Shown here one piece after another: positions 35,291-49,260 of a DNA stretch of 64,000 bases (positions within the stretch are counted from its first letter, which is position 1; each line of letters begins with the position of its first letter). A program made the position numbers and the translations under genes. The stretch is taken from positions 4,302,501 through 4,366,500 of the forward strand of contig JABWDB010000018.1 in NCBI GenBank assembly GCA_019614645.1. Reading direction: 5' to 3'. The notes under the pieces are model-generated. The model saw only the letters and a list, made by a program, of their open reading frames with translations, did not search any database and was not told where the DNA came from. Source of the DNA: Stratiolaelaps scimitus (taxonomy: Eukaryota > Arthropoda > Arachnida > Mesostigmata > Laelapidae).

Positions 35291-38200
35291 ATGGAACGTG
35301 GACGAGGACGCGGTGGACCCCGTGGAGGACGTATGGGCGGAGGGCCGATGAGGGGGCCGTCTGGTCGCATGGGACCTCCCGGAGGACCTCCCGGAGGCCC
35401 GATGCGTGGTCCAGGTGGACCTGGTGGCCCGCCAGGCCGCATGGGGCCTCCTGGTGGACCCGGACCAATGCGCGGTGGACCAGGCGGACCTGGGGGGCCA
35501 GGTGGGCCCGGTGGACCTATGCGAGGTCCGGGAGGTCCTGGTGGTCCTATGAGGGGAATTCCAGGAGGACCTGGCGGTCCTGGACCAATGCGTGGAGCCG
35601 GAGGCCCTCTTAAGATGCCAGGCGGTCCAGGCGGACCTATGCGTGGACCTGGCGGGCCAATCAGGGGCCCTGGAGGACCCGGTGGACCTCAACGCGGTCC
35701 TGGTGGGCCTCCGCGTGGACCCGGTGGTCCCCAGCGAGGACCCGGTGGGCCTGGTGGACCAATGCGTGGTCCCGGAGGTCCGGGAGGCCCCATGGGCGGC
35801 AGTAACCTCCAAAGGGGACCGAACGTCGGTCGACGAGGACCGCCACAAGGCGGTCGGGGAGATGACCTCGGACCTGTTCAGAAGCGTGGACGCTGGGAGA
35901 ACAACCAGCAACAGCAGCAACAGCTACAGGACTACAACGTCGTCGGTCCCCTGCAGGGCCAGAACAACCAGGGCTATAACGATCACCGACAGAACGGCGG
36001 TGGTTATGGTGGACCCCAGAACAACGGAGGTGGATATCACAGTGGCATGGACAATTACAGCCGAAACCAGGGCGGTGGTGGCGGCGGCGGCGGTTATAAT
36101 AACCAGGGCCAGGGTCAGGGCTACAACCAGGGCGGAGGAAATGGAGGGTGAGTGGAATAGCGTGATTAATTGCCTTTGTTATTGTCGTTTCGATGAGCTC
36201 CAATCGGAGAAATTTCCATTAACAATTATCTGTACACTACAACATATCCTCTGCATACCTCCTATATGTTCTGCCCCTTTGACGATGAGACTAATCGGGA
36301 CGAACATTAACAAAGTCCCCGTGTGCCATGTGGCCTAAATAGATACCAGCAAAATGGAGGTGGATATATCAGCAGCGGAGGAGGGAACGGCGGCTATGGT
36401 GATAGCCAGGGATACAGTAATAACGGAGGCGGCTATAACCAGAACCAGAACTACGGCCCGAAGGACAATTACCGCCAGGGAGGAGGCGGCGGTGGCGGCG
36501 GTGGCGCCTACGGTAAGTTCAATTTTAATCGACAGGAATCAACTTGGACCTATGAAAGACGTTACTGAAATTTCCAAATAGTGCAACAGACGGCCGCCGG
36601 CGCTTCAAGTGGGGGCCAGTTGCCTGTCGGGCTACCTCATTACTATTATTATTATTATCTGGAGGTGATTCGCGCATAAGCGCTGTGGTCAACATGACAC
36701 GAGTGACATGACAATTCCAGTCGAGTTAGTAGGCTGCTAACGCAGTATTTAATACTAGCTGACCAAGCAATTTTTAGAGCGAAGCGCCGCTGTCCTTCAC
36801 TGACGATTTTCATCATGTTCATGCTACACCACCCCCCATGACAGACATCGTAATGGTTCTGTCTAGCTGGACGCCATCCAGACGCTGGCTCCAGAGCTTG
36901 CTCTATGATTCGAGCTCGTTGTTCTCAAATAGATCCTGATTAACCCGGTCGGGTGCTGAGCTATTCGTAGGTAGGGGCCCGACGATGACAGTGCTTGCGA
37001 ACGCTACAGCGTTCGCAATGGTGTTTTTAACCCATAGCAACTTGTACGCTTTCTTGTCTAACTGCTTCTGATGTAATATTCAGTAGTGGTACTAAGGTGC
37101 ATGTCGTCGATATCACGTTTGACTTTTGCTAGTCATTACCGGCGACTGTGGTTGAAATAATCGGAAATAATCTACTGCAGTGTAGTAATCCTACTAGAAG
37201 CATAGGTGCGAGATTGGGTTGCACTTTCAAATTAGAGTGCTAAAATTGCTAAATAAATTCTATTGAAGCCTACGAAAGCCTATGAAAATAGTAACGAGAA
37301 GGTCTGCTCCGTTTACCTTACTCAGACCCGTACCGATAACAGGATTATGTTTGGAACCCCCTTGTGTCCATTGTATAAAATGCAGACGAGAGAGAAAAGC
37401 TGGAGTGACGCAATAATTCGATAATAAGTACACGACTTTACGACTCGGAACAAAGAAGACGTTGTGTTTCCTTCTCTAACGATGATGGACAATAGAATGC
37501 ACAATTTTTTTTGCTTTGAAAACCCGGCGATGTCCGGATCGGTGTGTATGTGTATGCCAATAAAGGTAGAAGTTTATTGTTTTAGTAAAGGAACGGCCAT
37601 TGTGACAACGCTCAAGCTCTCCTATGTGCTTGACGAATGCCGCGTGACGCGCACCCTCAAAGAATTACTGGCATTTGTATATTGAAACCATCTCGACTCA
37701 GTACAAGAATTACATTTCGAATACTGACCAAGGTGGCTGCTCCGGGGCGAACATTACCAGCACCTTAGCCTTACTATTATTAATGGGTCGAGAGAGTTTG
37801 CACAGAATCTTTTGCCACTTTATTTGGCTGACCCATATACCACTACTCTTGAGCGACTCATTTTGTCGAGTCTATTCGATTTAGGAAACTTGACAAAATA
37901 CAATGACAACTAACAAATGATGACGGTTTGGTCAAGTAGAAATACATGGTAAGGTGACGTGAAAATATTGACCAGCGGTGAGCGAGTCGCTAAGATGGCG
38001 CGAGACGGCCAAGCCTATGTATCTACCTCAAAAAAGACCGTGTACAACAAACAAGGGACGTGTCATTTAAGGTTGTTTTTTTAATGAGCATTTTAAGTAC
38101 GAGGAGCAACGTTCAATCGTATCGTCAAGCAGACGTGTTTCAAGTGCGTAGAGAGAGCGACAGCGAGAGGGTGGTGTCAACTTGTACAAAATTTTGCACG

Positions 38201-39212
38201 AACGCAGCAGTGTTATTACGTTATCTGGTTTTGTAATTTTAGCTTGACCATCTTACCTTTAGGATTGCAGGCCGCTAATCGAGTCTGGCCAATTATGACA
38301 GTTAGAACTTCAGTTGGATTGAATAACTAGTTCGGACCGCCGTTGGAGAACGAACTAGCAGAAAAAAATGGGACCAACCTCTAAATTCGCTTTATACAGG
38401 AGCTACAGGAAGCTCGTCTCTAATGACAACAGGTCGTAGTAGGGGGTGCGGAATGCGTTACAACTCGAAAATGCAATATCGCAGTATAAATAATAGCCTA
38501 GGAGCAGGGCCGCGCTATCTACGTTCCTTGAATTAGTCAGTGGTCATGTGTTGTCGTTGCTCAACGTTTAAACTTACTACTCCTCTAATTTTAGTGCACT
38601 TTTATTTGCATTTAACACCGATGTGATGGTTCTCAATGGATTATTAACACTAGATCGGGGAGAGTTCAATTAGAAGCTGTCATTTGTTTATGGTCGTCTT
38701 GACTAACGGCTGGGTACCTATGTCTTTTGAGACTGCTGCGCGCTGAGAAGACCTAGCGCCGCATCGACACGATAGTGATTTGGTTGCGTGATTATTTCGA
38801 CGGGCCCAGCTCGAAGTTCCACTTTTTTTCCACGTTTTGTTCTAGCTGTTTCGTTGAAGCGCATTAAGGCCACTGGCTGAGCTTAGAGGTGGAGGATGAG
38901 AATAGATCTCGACTCGAGGGAGAAAATCGTAGCGAAATTTTGAGGTTAGTTGTTTGCCCTCAACCAGGAGATAGCGACGGGTGTGGGCTGTCGAGGGCAG
39001 AAAGCAAGCGTCCTCTCTAACGCGACTGTTATCTCTTAATCTCTCTCTCACCAACGAACCAACCTGATTGGACCAACAATCAACTATCTGCAGGCTACAA
39101 CAACCAGGGCCCTCAGGGCGGCGGCGGAGGAGGGTATAACGTGTACGAACAAAGACCCATGCAGAATAGGAATCAGGGGTACAGCAACTACGGTCAAAGG
39201 CAGCCCTACTAA
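35291..39212 (+). CDS. GPMRGP/RGG-repeat, Q/N/G/Y-rich low-complexity protein, 3 exons
   Basis: Exons are 35291-36147, 36343-36512 and 39094-39212, with in-phase borders, giving 381 residues. Residues 1 to about 190 are Arg/Gly/Pro repeats (PMRGPGGPGG units, RGRGRGGPRGG at the start). A short linker (GRRGPPQGGRG, QKRGRWE) and a poly-Gln tract follow. The rest is a Gly/Asn/Gln/Tyr prion-like tail with GYNNQ and GGGYNQ units, ending YGQRQPY. Arg-Gly and Tyr-rich tails of this kind occur in FUS/EWS/hnRNP-type RNA-binding proteins, and RGG repeats commonly bind RNA and become arginine-methylated. No RRM or zinc finger is visible, so I do not name a family. The N-terminal ATG was chosen because the repeats start there; a frame open back to 35204 would add 29 unlikely residues. 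The opposite strand is open for 239 codons only because of the repeat. An unspliced exon 2 would add the short tail noted separately. Confidence 0.8.
36513..36568 (+). other. Possible alternative C-terminus by reading into intron 2 of the RGG-repeat gene
   Basis: If the donor after 36512 (GTAAGT) is not used, the frame continues for 18 codons (GKFNFNRQESTWTYERRY) to a stop at 36566-36568. The peptide is Arg/Tyr-rich like the main tail. The intron it enters is the longest of the gene (2581 nt), which leaves room for an alternative polyadenylation site. Unproven. Confidence 0.25.
37558..37660 (-). repeat. LINE/SINE 3'-tail copy 4, in the RGG-repeat gene intron
   Basis: TAAAGGTAGAAGTTTATTG, then AAAGGAACGGCC and CTCAAGCTCTCCTATGTG match the shared tail in the same order. 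It lies in the long second intron of the RGG-repeat gene, antisense to it. Confidence 0.55.
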
Positions 39213-39894
39213 ACATTCTGGCCGCCGTCCGCGTACAGCTCACAGATCCATCCATGTCCCATTTACGCGGTATTCTGAGTTAAAAGTTCCCACCCAGACG
39301 ATCCGATCGCCGTTGAGAGGATGGCCGCCAAGGGGGCGGACCTCTCTCGGGAACGATCTGATCTTGACGATCTGATCATCTTGGCCTGTGACTGGGGCAC
39401 GGGAGGTTTCTGACAGAGCGAACGCGTGCAACTTCTGGCTAGAACTGCCGCGAGTGATTATGACCGAGCTGGTTACAGCGTGTGGTGTACCGCGTGAGCG
39501 TAGCGCCAGTCTACGCTGCCAATTGTTCACATCAAGCTAAAATCACCCTTAAATTATATACCCTAAATACTAACAAGCAGAGAGGCGGCAGCATAACAAA
39601 CCGATATCAGCATGCACCTCATTTATTTAATTTGGCGATATTATGGCCGGTCAACGTTGATCCACACTCTTGTATACAGCTGAGAAAAATATCAGAGAAT
39701 CATCATTACTCACTTAATATTATTATCATTATTATTATTATTGTTGTTGTTGTTGTAGGGATTATTAATAATAAGACAAAAAAGCATACAGAAATTATCA
39801 TCTTGTATGTCACATCATCTTTGTGTGACGCTGCCTGCGGTTGTGGCGCATACGACGAAAAATAACAAAATAGCCTACGTCTCATGCTACGATC

Positions 39895-39923
39895 ATCATT
39901 ATTATTATTATTATTATTATTAA
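39895..39923. repeat. (ATT)n microsatellite
   Basis: Eight or more ATT units in the 3' region of the RGG-repeat gene. A similar ATT/GTT run is at about 39719-39760. An AATAAA at 40300-40305 is a possible polyadenylation site for that gene. Confidence 0.8.
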
Positions 39924-40299
39924 TTACTGAAAAGCGCCACGGTGTGATTACAATACGGTGCGCTAATACACCATTAGATCTATCTATCTATATATATATA
40001 TATATAAACTATAGTATAATTATACGTAATGTAAGATTGACGCATAGGCGATGCTGATTACGATAGTGCTGATGTAAATGAAAGCGATCTATAATTAAAA
40101 GGCGCTGCAGAACACCGTACTATGAATGAACAGAAAACAGACTAAATTTTCCACGCAGCGTAGCGTGTTAATAGCCAATGTGTCCTGTCTACGCTACGCA
40201 GCTCGCTATAACCTCGAAACGACACGAGGTAGACCGAGGCGTAGATTGTCTAATCGACAGACGTCGTCATCACCGGACTTAATTTCAATTCATTATAAA

Positions 40300-40305
40300 A
40301 ATAAA
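40300..40305 (+). terminator. Candidate polyadenylation signal for the RGG-repeat gene
   Basis: AATAAA lies about 1.1 kb after the stop codon. Another AATAAA is at 40859-40864. Which, if either, is used cannot be told from sequence alone. Confidence 0.3.
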
Positions 40306-40349
40306 TTGAACTATAAAGCAAATGCTGTACATTTGGCAAGTCGTGTCTA

Positions 40350-40520
40350 AGCAGTCGAGAAGGAGGCCACAGAGAAGCGTCACTTGCATCAGATACGATG
40401 GCCAAACAGTATAGTTAAAGTATATATATATATATAATAATATATATATATATAGATGGTGGCGAGAAAAATATACATTAATTATAAATAAACATACATA
40501 CATACACATATATATATATA

Positions 40521-40563
<43 letters not shown>

Positions 40564-42497
40564 AGGCTGAAGGAAGGACGCGATTCACAAATACGTACAC
40601 ACGTTAGAAGAAAGCATATAATACCATAGGGAGAATTCATGCTTAAAACAAATCTCTCATTTGGAGATAAAGTGTCTCCAAGTTCATTATACGCCACCTT
40701 GTCACCTATTATATGCATCTATATAAAGAGATCATTCGTTGTGTTGAGAATATCTGGGATCGTCGCAGCCGTAAGAATTGCAAATAGTTCCAATTCACGA
40801 CGACAAAGCAACAACAAACCAAATCACTCGTCATGTGTGTGAGAGAGAGAGAGATTCAAATAAAACTGTAGACTGACCGATTTCGAATCCGATGATTCAA
40901 CGGTGAAAATCAAAATGATTTCGAGTTCTTCATTTGACTACCCTGCAATCGTCACCCGCTGAGTTAATTATCATTTTTATTATTATTATTATTAATATTA
41001 GTTTATTCGTAATTGATCGATTGTATAATTATTAATAATAACTAATCGTAGAAGAGTTCATTGAGAGAGAGAGAGCGAGGGTGACAGAGAAGAAGCTGGT
41101 GGTGAATGCAGTTGTCGTAAGGCAACCTGCACAACTAGGGTTGTCAGATCCTTCTCAGAGTTCTTTGTCCACTGGTGGCCTTACAAGTCAAGTCACGAGT
41201 CCATTGGATTGGCAGATTATTTTTTCGAGGCTTGTTTATTGTACTATGTAATGAATGCAGTCGATGCCACACGCTGTCCCAGACGTTGCGAGGTGGAAAT
41301 GAAACACTATTTGAATCAGAAACTAAGCGAGCGAACACCTGATGACGCTTAAGATCCATCGAGAAAGGGAGACGTGAGGCCACAACCCAAATAGCAATCC
41401 GAAACTCCCCCCGCCCAACCAACGAGACAAACACCTCGCGACATTGAACACGCCCAGCAACTGATCGAACTGATTCATGTTGATATATGGACCTATGCCA
41501 AATAAAAAAGAAAGCAACTCTGTTGGGAAGAACCTACCGAGTTGCACTCCGGTCAATTATGGTCGAATGAGGCCGGGAGAAGTAACACTCACCCATGAGA
41601 AGTATGATAAAAAAAAAGGGGGGGTTTTGATACGAGAGTTGGCCTGAGGCTGGGGTTAACCATGCAAGCACATGTTGTTGACTATTGTTGGCTTTTAAAA
41701 TATATTAAAACCAATGAACCCGTGGAGCTCATGTGCACAATACCATGGGGTTAACACCGCGTTGATACCGCCTCTGGACACGTATACAATAAAGACGAAG
41801 CATGCCGAAGGACAACTGTGGTAAATGGGCAACGGCAATACATCGCAGGTCGACTGTGAGAACTTTGTGGCGAGCTACACCAAGCGACCGATCCCGGAAA
41901 AGCGTCGGTCGAGGTGCAATATCTCGTGGTGGCTAGTGGAACGCGTGTAATAATAAACAGACAAAAACGAGAGGGTGTTCGTTTTCGAGCCCATGAGGGC
42001 TACCGGGATTGTCAAGGAAGGTGAACAGTTGGCTGTCAGCATGGTGTGGGCGAACATGCGGCGGGTGGAGCCTTAATATCATTCATGGAATCTAATCTAC
42101 ACACATAGACGACGGTGGTCCCTTTTCTGCATCTGTGCACCACTTCTGTTGATGATAACAGCATTCACATGTCTCTGAGGTTTAGGGGGGTCCGAGGTCG
42201 TTCAAAGCGTGACGATGTCTATTCTAATTGTGTTGAGAACCAGGCTCGCTTTCGGCATCGTCAATTCTATTATATTGTTCTGTGTGTGTGTTTGTCCTTT
42301 CGTGACGGCAGGGGAATTATACCTAATGTTGTTTCATTCGAGTTCATTCAGGAAGATGAGTCGTGACTGGACAGGTGGAAAGGAGAGCATTTCCTTCTGA
42401 TTCGCTGAATGAGGTTTTACTCGATCTGAAACATGACATCTGGTTTATATGGCGATCGTTGTATATAGTATGCTATTGTGCTACAGTAGGGTTTACG

Positions 42498-42543
<46 letters not shown>

Positions 42544-45447
42544 CACATAGTTGATGTCATCCGGATAAAGCAGAACACCAGTGCCAGACGGCTGGCCTTA
42601 ACATACGAGAGTGGAGACGGCGAATTCGTAGATGAAGATCCATTGAACGAATGACCTGGCAACACTACCCTTCCAATGATCTGGGACGTGGGCATAAACG
42701 ATATACTCCAATATGCGTTATGGACTGCATCTTTAGACTGCCTATTCAATCTGTCTATATATCACACTCGAGTTATTGTGGTTAGCACAACGAGATGTTC
42801 TGAAAGTGACATCTCTACCTTGTGTGACTACGGCAATGCTGAGTGTGAAATGTACGAAGCTTATTTTAATTGGCCAATTATTGTTAACCAGGAATTTTGC
42901 GTTTATCATGTTACATTGACAATAAACCACTGCCAATTTATCTGACAACCCTAGGTAATTCCTAAATAGCCTATAGTACTATTAGATTTACTAACCTCTG
43001 GTTGTGGGTGCAAATCCTCCTAATACACCTAGTCTTGATTAAGGGTCATGATTATATTATGATGAGCGTACTGATTCATGAGCAGCACATTAAATCGCTT
43101 GTCACGATGCGCAACAGTGACAGCGGATGCAGGATGCGTAGTTCTGTCAAGTAAGTGTTCTTGCGATGGACCTCTACATGAGATAAAATTGTAGACACAA
43201 TTATCGCCGTGAAGTTAGTGTAACCACTGTATTCGGAGAAAGCATGCTCTGTGTGAAATGTGTCTTGCTGAAACACTAATGCTAGACCTACTGCAATATT
43301 AGGTAGAGGATTTGGGTACTTCTTGTTGTTTTTTTTTTCTGCTGGAGTGGTTGATGGCGCAAAGGAACGCCGCTCGAAGGACTTCATCAGGCGACTTCAG
43401 AGCAAGTCACTGATGTGAAACCTTAACGCGCATCTATTGCCCTCTATGGAGGCGCACGAGTTGCGTTAGTGACGGAATCAATGAGAACAGTAAGCGTGGT
43501 ATTTGGGTGGTGAGGTTACATCGCTTGAAGGATGTTTCAAGCATTTTTATCATCTAGGGTTAAAATAACGGAAGTGCAGCACTTAGACAGGCCATCGTCA
43601 AGGTGTGATCAGTGTCGTGCCGGAAGGCCTTATTGATCTCAACTTGAGCTAGAGCCACTTCACATGGTGCGTTTCGTCGGGCTGCGAACCAGATGAACGA
43701 ACTAGTTCGAATTGACAGCTAACGGGGAATAACGATGAAAGGGGATCCAGTGTAGAAGTGGGAGGCTTCATTGTGGTGGGGTACGAAACTTAGAAATACG
43801 TTGGTGTACACAATGGGCTATATATATATATGATATGTGATATTTTGACGTCTTTCCCGTAGCAAGGATGTGAGACGCAACATCGTCTCTGAACGTATAC
43901 TAATCATTATAGGATAGGAGAAGCCCATCGTGAGGGGGGTGGGGTACAATGAACGCACATGGTTGGAGTGGGGGGGGTCACTTCGAGATACCACCCGTAG
44001 GGTATACGAGAGACGAACCAGTCGAGGACCGATACCTCCTATGCCGAATTAGCAACGTTATTGTGTGCGACGCTCTATACTGAATACTGAAGTCTGTGGA
44101 CCGGTTAGTGGCATGCGTTCGTAGTTGACCTCTGATGGTTGTCGTACACAGCTACGCTAAGTTAGCCTAGCCTATAACGGCTGAGAAGCAATGCACACAG
44201 CAATGCACTGATACACATGTGGCTGGCAAAACGAAGTCCGGTGAGAGAAGACTGTGGTTGCGACCAGCAAACGGATCTGGAGATGAACCAATGAATGAAT
44301 CAATCTGAACCTCACGGATAAGAGAGATGGCCCCGTATGCTAGTCAGCCTATCTCTGAATCTCTCTCTCTGTCACTATCATGCAGTCACTCTCAGACGAA
44401 CTCATTTATAGAAGGTAAGTGAAACTGATCGAGCCGAAAAAATGGAGCAATTTCGATAGATCGTTGGTGACGGTAGATATAAACACAGAGAAGCGATTCT
44501 CGTGATCGTGTCACACTAAAATATGCCTTGATGCTGCCATCAAGTATTATTTATAAAAGGTTCAAATATATTTTTTATATTCAATTTCTTGTTTTATAAT
44601 TGCTATCATTATGCCACTATTATTATTATTATTATTATTAAATTATGATTAGTAATGTTAATTTGTATCCGCTTACATTGGCTGAAGTCCTCTACGGAGG
44701 TATACGCCTGGACGGGCTGCTATTATTTTGAGGATTTGTTTTTTATTTGGACTTGTTATGACAAACTCCCAATTTCGGCAAAACTGAATCGAAATTTGTC
44801 CCTTACTAATCGATGATCAGACCACGCGTTAATAGTAACGATAAACGATAAACGAATCTGCGACTGCGTGGTGATGTCCAACCAGTGGTTGACTAGAGCT
44901 GTAATGTGTAAAAATAAACGGATAGCGTAAAATCTTAAGTGGGATCATTTCCTTAGTGCAATATTTGCTCTTCCGCCTTTCGCTTGAGCAATATAATAAC
45001 AATTATTATTATTATTATCTTCATCAAATTACCATTGGCTACATCGGTTTTGAATAATGGAAAGGGCAATTATTTTTAACATAAGCCTAAGTTCACCCCG
45101 AATCGTCCAGTGTGCCGAACCTGCACATGCTGCGACTATCGTGTTTTATTGGCAACTTTCTGCTGGAAGCACACCTCCTCGGGGTAGTCTACTTAAACAG
45201 TGATTGTTACCCTTTACATGGTACAGTCGCGTATCGTCAAGGGCCGCTGGCTGCGTGGTTACCAAAGGCAATATATGTATGTGCCGATTTGAGAATGTGT
45301 TATCACTCACACGTTGAGTGCCCCACTGACTTCAATTCAATTCGAGTACACCCTTATACATTGAAGGGTTGCTGGATCGAAGAGTACTTTTAAGAACACT
45401 GATTAGAATATATAACACACACGATATAATTTATAGTAATAATTTAC

Positions 45448-45478
<31 letters not shown>

Positions 45479-45630
45479 CGCGGTACAAATCCTAGCGTTA
45501 CAAATACGGGGCAGGTAATCTTGCTTGCAAATAGTCCATGCAGTATATTTGATCGATTGATTAATCAATTGATGGGGTTCGCTTAACAGCTACGCTCAGA
45601 GATGGTGAAGAAGGAGTTCAGATTATTCTT
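40350..45630. other. AT-rich intergenic stretch
   Basis: It contains (TA)n, (ATT)n and AG-rich runs and short ORFs on both strands without splice support. Nothing is recognised as coding, RNA or a transposon. Confidence 0.4.
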
Positions 45631-45635
45631 CTCTC

Positions 45636-45838
45636 CTATGGGCAATATCTATACGAGTGGGACGAACCACATATTGGTTCTGAGTACGCGATTATGCGTT
45701 TGCCAATATCGCGGTAAGGTTTGCCGGCGTATTCAATCACGGCCGCATTTCGACACATTTTAGTGCCGTGACTCTCATGCAGCTGCTGAAACATTTCGAA
45801 AAGAATGCTGCTTGCCACGAAGAATGTCTCTTTGCGAA
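45636..45838 (-). CDS. Candidate terminal coding exon, unknown gene
   Basis: After a good acceptor (GCGTGTACAG, before 45838) a phase-1 frame runs 66 codons to a stop at 45636. It contains RKETFFVASSILFEMFQQLH, then GTKMCRNAAVIEYAGKPYRD. Amino-acid composition looks like a folded protein. I recognise no family and found no certain partner exon. Minus ORFs at 46610-46236 (RQLARNLFDTRNRLRLCRAL) and 46220-46002 could belong to the same gene, but no clean junction joins them. Confidence 0.35.
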
Positions 45839-46649
45839 CTGTACACGCTAAATGCGATAGTTAGCCATAAGTGGATTGATTTACCAGTGTCACGATCTAC
45901 GATTCACGGTGACACAGAGTAGCAAGTAGAATACAAACGGTATATAGTATATAGCAGTAGTACTCGAACCGGCAACCCCCCCCCCCCAGATATCCTCCGG
46001 CTCAGTCTGAGCTGACGGGGACAATGAATTCTATAGGATTGCAGAAATTCGCGGGAAAATGCGTGGCTGCGATCAAGTGACGCTGGGTAGAAAGTGATAC
46101 GAGATTATCGCACTTAGCCGCATCAGCTTGTGGACACACCAAGAGAGAGGAAGATTGACAGACCGATGTTGTCATGTGTGTCTCCACGATGCGTGGACGT
46201 GTCCGCGTGGCATCAGACACCCCTGCGTCTGGTGATCAGACAGCAACTGCGAACTTCGACGAAGACGTAGGTGTAGACGAGGGTAGGTGTGGGCGAACTG
46301 CCGACAACCTCCCTAACACAACGGAGCCAGATCGTAACGAAGGAGCATATAACATATTTCGCGGCGTTTCATTGCGGCCTGCTCTGCTCTCTGTGGGTGA
46401 CGCTGTGCGAGACCCCAGCACTTCCTGGTGGCTGCTATAATGATCGATAGCTAGGAAACGTGCATTGACGTCAGCAAGCTGAGACACTTCACCAGGCGCC
46501 AGCGCCCGACAAAGTCGCAAACGGTTGCGAGTGTCAAAGAGGTTCCGCGCGAGTTGGCGCGGTATTTTCGGCGTTCTGCGGTGAATCATGTCATTTTCGC
46601 TACTGTTCACAGGGACAACGTAGTTCCGAAGAGCTCAGATACCGGTGGA

Positions 46650-49221
46650 CATATATATATATACACTTTTCTATGTCTGTAGTTATTAGGCGCCAACGCA
46701 TGTACTTGTCAATTTTTCAAATATCAACCACGCAGTTCAGAGAAACGGCCACGCGGCAACATGAGTAGTATTTATTATATACGGGATGTTTCATATGCAG
46801 CGAGTCGGCAATCGCAGTTCAATACGGCATTTCTTTAGTAATGTTAAAGTATATATTTTTTTTATATTATAAGCATTCAAAATTCAAGACATACGTTATA
46901 TGGCCTTATCGGAAATACATCAAATTAAAGTTAATTCACTTCAGATCAACCTCTATAAGCACATAGATATTACGTTATGATTCTGAACTCTGAATGCATT
47001 TGCGATAGCGGCATTACTCATTATAGCAACCTTGGTAATGTGTGACCAAAGTCACGATTTCTTTATGGGCACTATTGTTATCTTAGTATCGGCTTTATGA
47101 GATCCAATAAGAATATATAGCATAACATAAGCTATTAAGAATATTTGCAAATCATTAATATATATATATGATTAGCATTTTTTTTTCACTATGACTAGTG
47201 TCTGTATCTGAGGACCCTTTTGCTACGATTGGTGACAGCTAATAACGTTGTTGTGTTGTTCAATCTGCAGGTTGAACGGTAAGTCGACGCTGGGGCAGTG
47301 TGCTTTATGATGTGCTCGGACGGTAAGTATGTCTGCAAACCACATAGCAGCAGGGTCTCGCGGTACAGAGTAGTTCGCCGACCGCGACCGCAAACGTGGT
47401 TTCAAGTCTAACATATAATGTATGGAGGTCTTTCCATCTCACCTCTGACGTTTGCCAATGATCCTTGAGCAACCCCGACTCCCCGGGGGATATTGTATGG
47501 ACCCTTGAAAAGGTCGCAATCTAGGTTTTGCGCCTAGTATTTTATTAATGGGGCTTCAGGCCAACCCACTTAGGCTGGTATCCATTATGTTGTTGAAGCT
47601 GATCGCTTTTTTCAGACCTCGCGTAGGGTGAAAGTCTTCCTGAACACGAGTTATTGGATGAATTGTTTGATTTCTTTGAAGGTGATTTAATTAATTTGAG
47701 ATTATTTCTAATCTTTCATCAAACATAGAAGTCTCTAATTCTGCGTCTTGCAATTGTCTCGGTCGTGACAGAGAGGGTTGCTGAGAGGCGCACTGCAACA
47801 TCGAGTATAATTAAAAAAGTCATCACTACTATTCGCGTACAATTAGCTCACGGTTGACAATCGCAATTATTTTTACTTGTAATTAGACTGATCCTGGTGG
47901 AACAAAATGCGAATAGAAATATCATAATAAAGTCTTTCGAAGGTATGATAACTAACGACAATAAAATGACTGAATTCCTCATATTGTTGAAAATCCCAGT
48001 GTTTTGCTTTCTAGATAAAGGTTTCCATTAGGCACTTTGTAAAGGATTAAAATACGTAAGGTATTGATTTGACAGTAGAGAACGAAACGTACAGGTTAAT
48101 AGGTAGTAGGATTCTAAGAATCCGCAGGTAGTCGTTAGGCACAATATTTGCTTGAGAAAAATACTGTACATAATTAGGCACATCCTTCCTAGATGCGTAA
48201 CCCGTTGGATTCGTCACCTAGGTTGAAAATATATCACCTTGATGATCCATCGCTTAAAGCGAGACCGCTCTCTCAACCAGGGTAGTAATTACATGTCATT
48301 ATACCAGATGATACCACAGCAATCGTGACAAAAGGTCGTGCAGTTGGCTGGAAAACTCTTCTACAAGAAATCCCATTTCAGGTTTCAGCGCCTAAAAATA
48401 GTAGCACGAGTGAACGAACGATGGATAGTGAAATGAAGATCGAGAGAGGATCGACCTAGGCTTGCCGAAATAGCGGTTAGATATATGGCCAGATAAAAGC
48501 TACACCTACGGAGCTGGTATTTGTCGTATAACGGCTTAACGAAAGGTACTCATTCTGTTTGAGGCAAATCTTCCAAGTAAATATAAAACATTGTGCAAAA
48601 TCTTAAAGCAAGGTCACACACGTATCATCGTCAGATTCATTCTGAAGGAGTCGGAACGGCGTCAATACCCAAAGCAGGAGTCTCTGCAGGCGAAGTTTGG
48701 ACAAGCCGCTGAATTGTTACCAACTTTTGTCATAGCTGCTAGGTCACGCCAGCTGCAAAGTTCGTGGTTAGCATATATATATATATTACTGCTGTTGTTT
48801 TAATAAACCAATAAATCCTGACCTTTTATACAGGGCTGTGCATGCTACTTTATCCATAACTATTTTAGTTCGGATATATTGTAATGATGTAGTAGTGTAG
48901 GTGGGGGGTTGGCTGTGTTCGGCTGTGTGGTGGATTATGTACTCATCTCGGTGTCGGTGGACTGGCTAGTAATCGACGTCGACTCGCGTCGATATAGGAA
49001 CGAAGTCTCAAGAAGATTCGTGGCTCATTGTACGGTCGCTAAATTTTGGGATTTACTATATCGCACCCGCTTCGTATGAACGAGAACAACAGAGATAGCC
49101 AAAATGGCCAAGAGAATCTGTCAAGGTATTCGAGCTTGAAGGGCAATTGAAGGCATGCTGTAATGATTCAGAACGCAATGTAAGGTCTGATTACAACCAA
49201 TTGTTGGCTGAAAATGCACCT

Positions 49222-49260
<39 letters not shown>

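Noticed and set aside
35201..35920. 239-codon minus ORF rich in Ser/Thr/Arg opposite the RGG-repeat gene
   Set aside because: It is the antisense shadow of the GGNCCN repeat; the plus strand has matching splice sites and a sensible protein.
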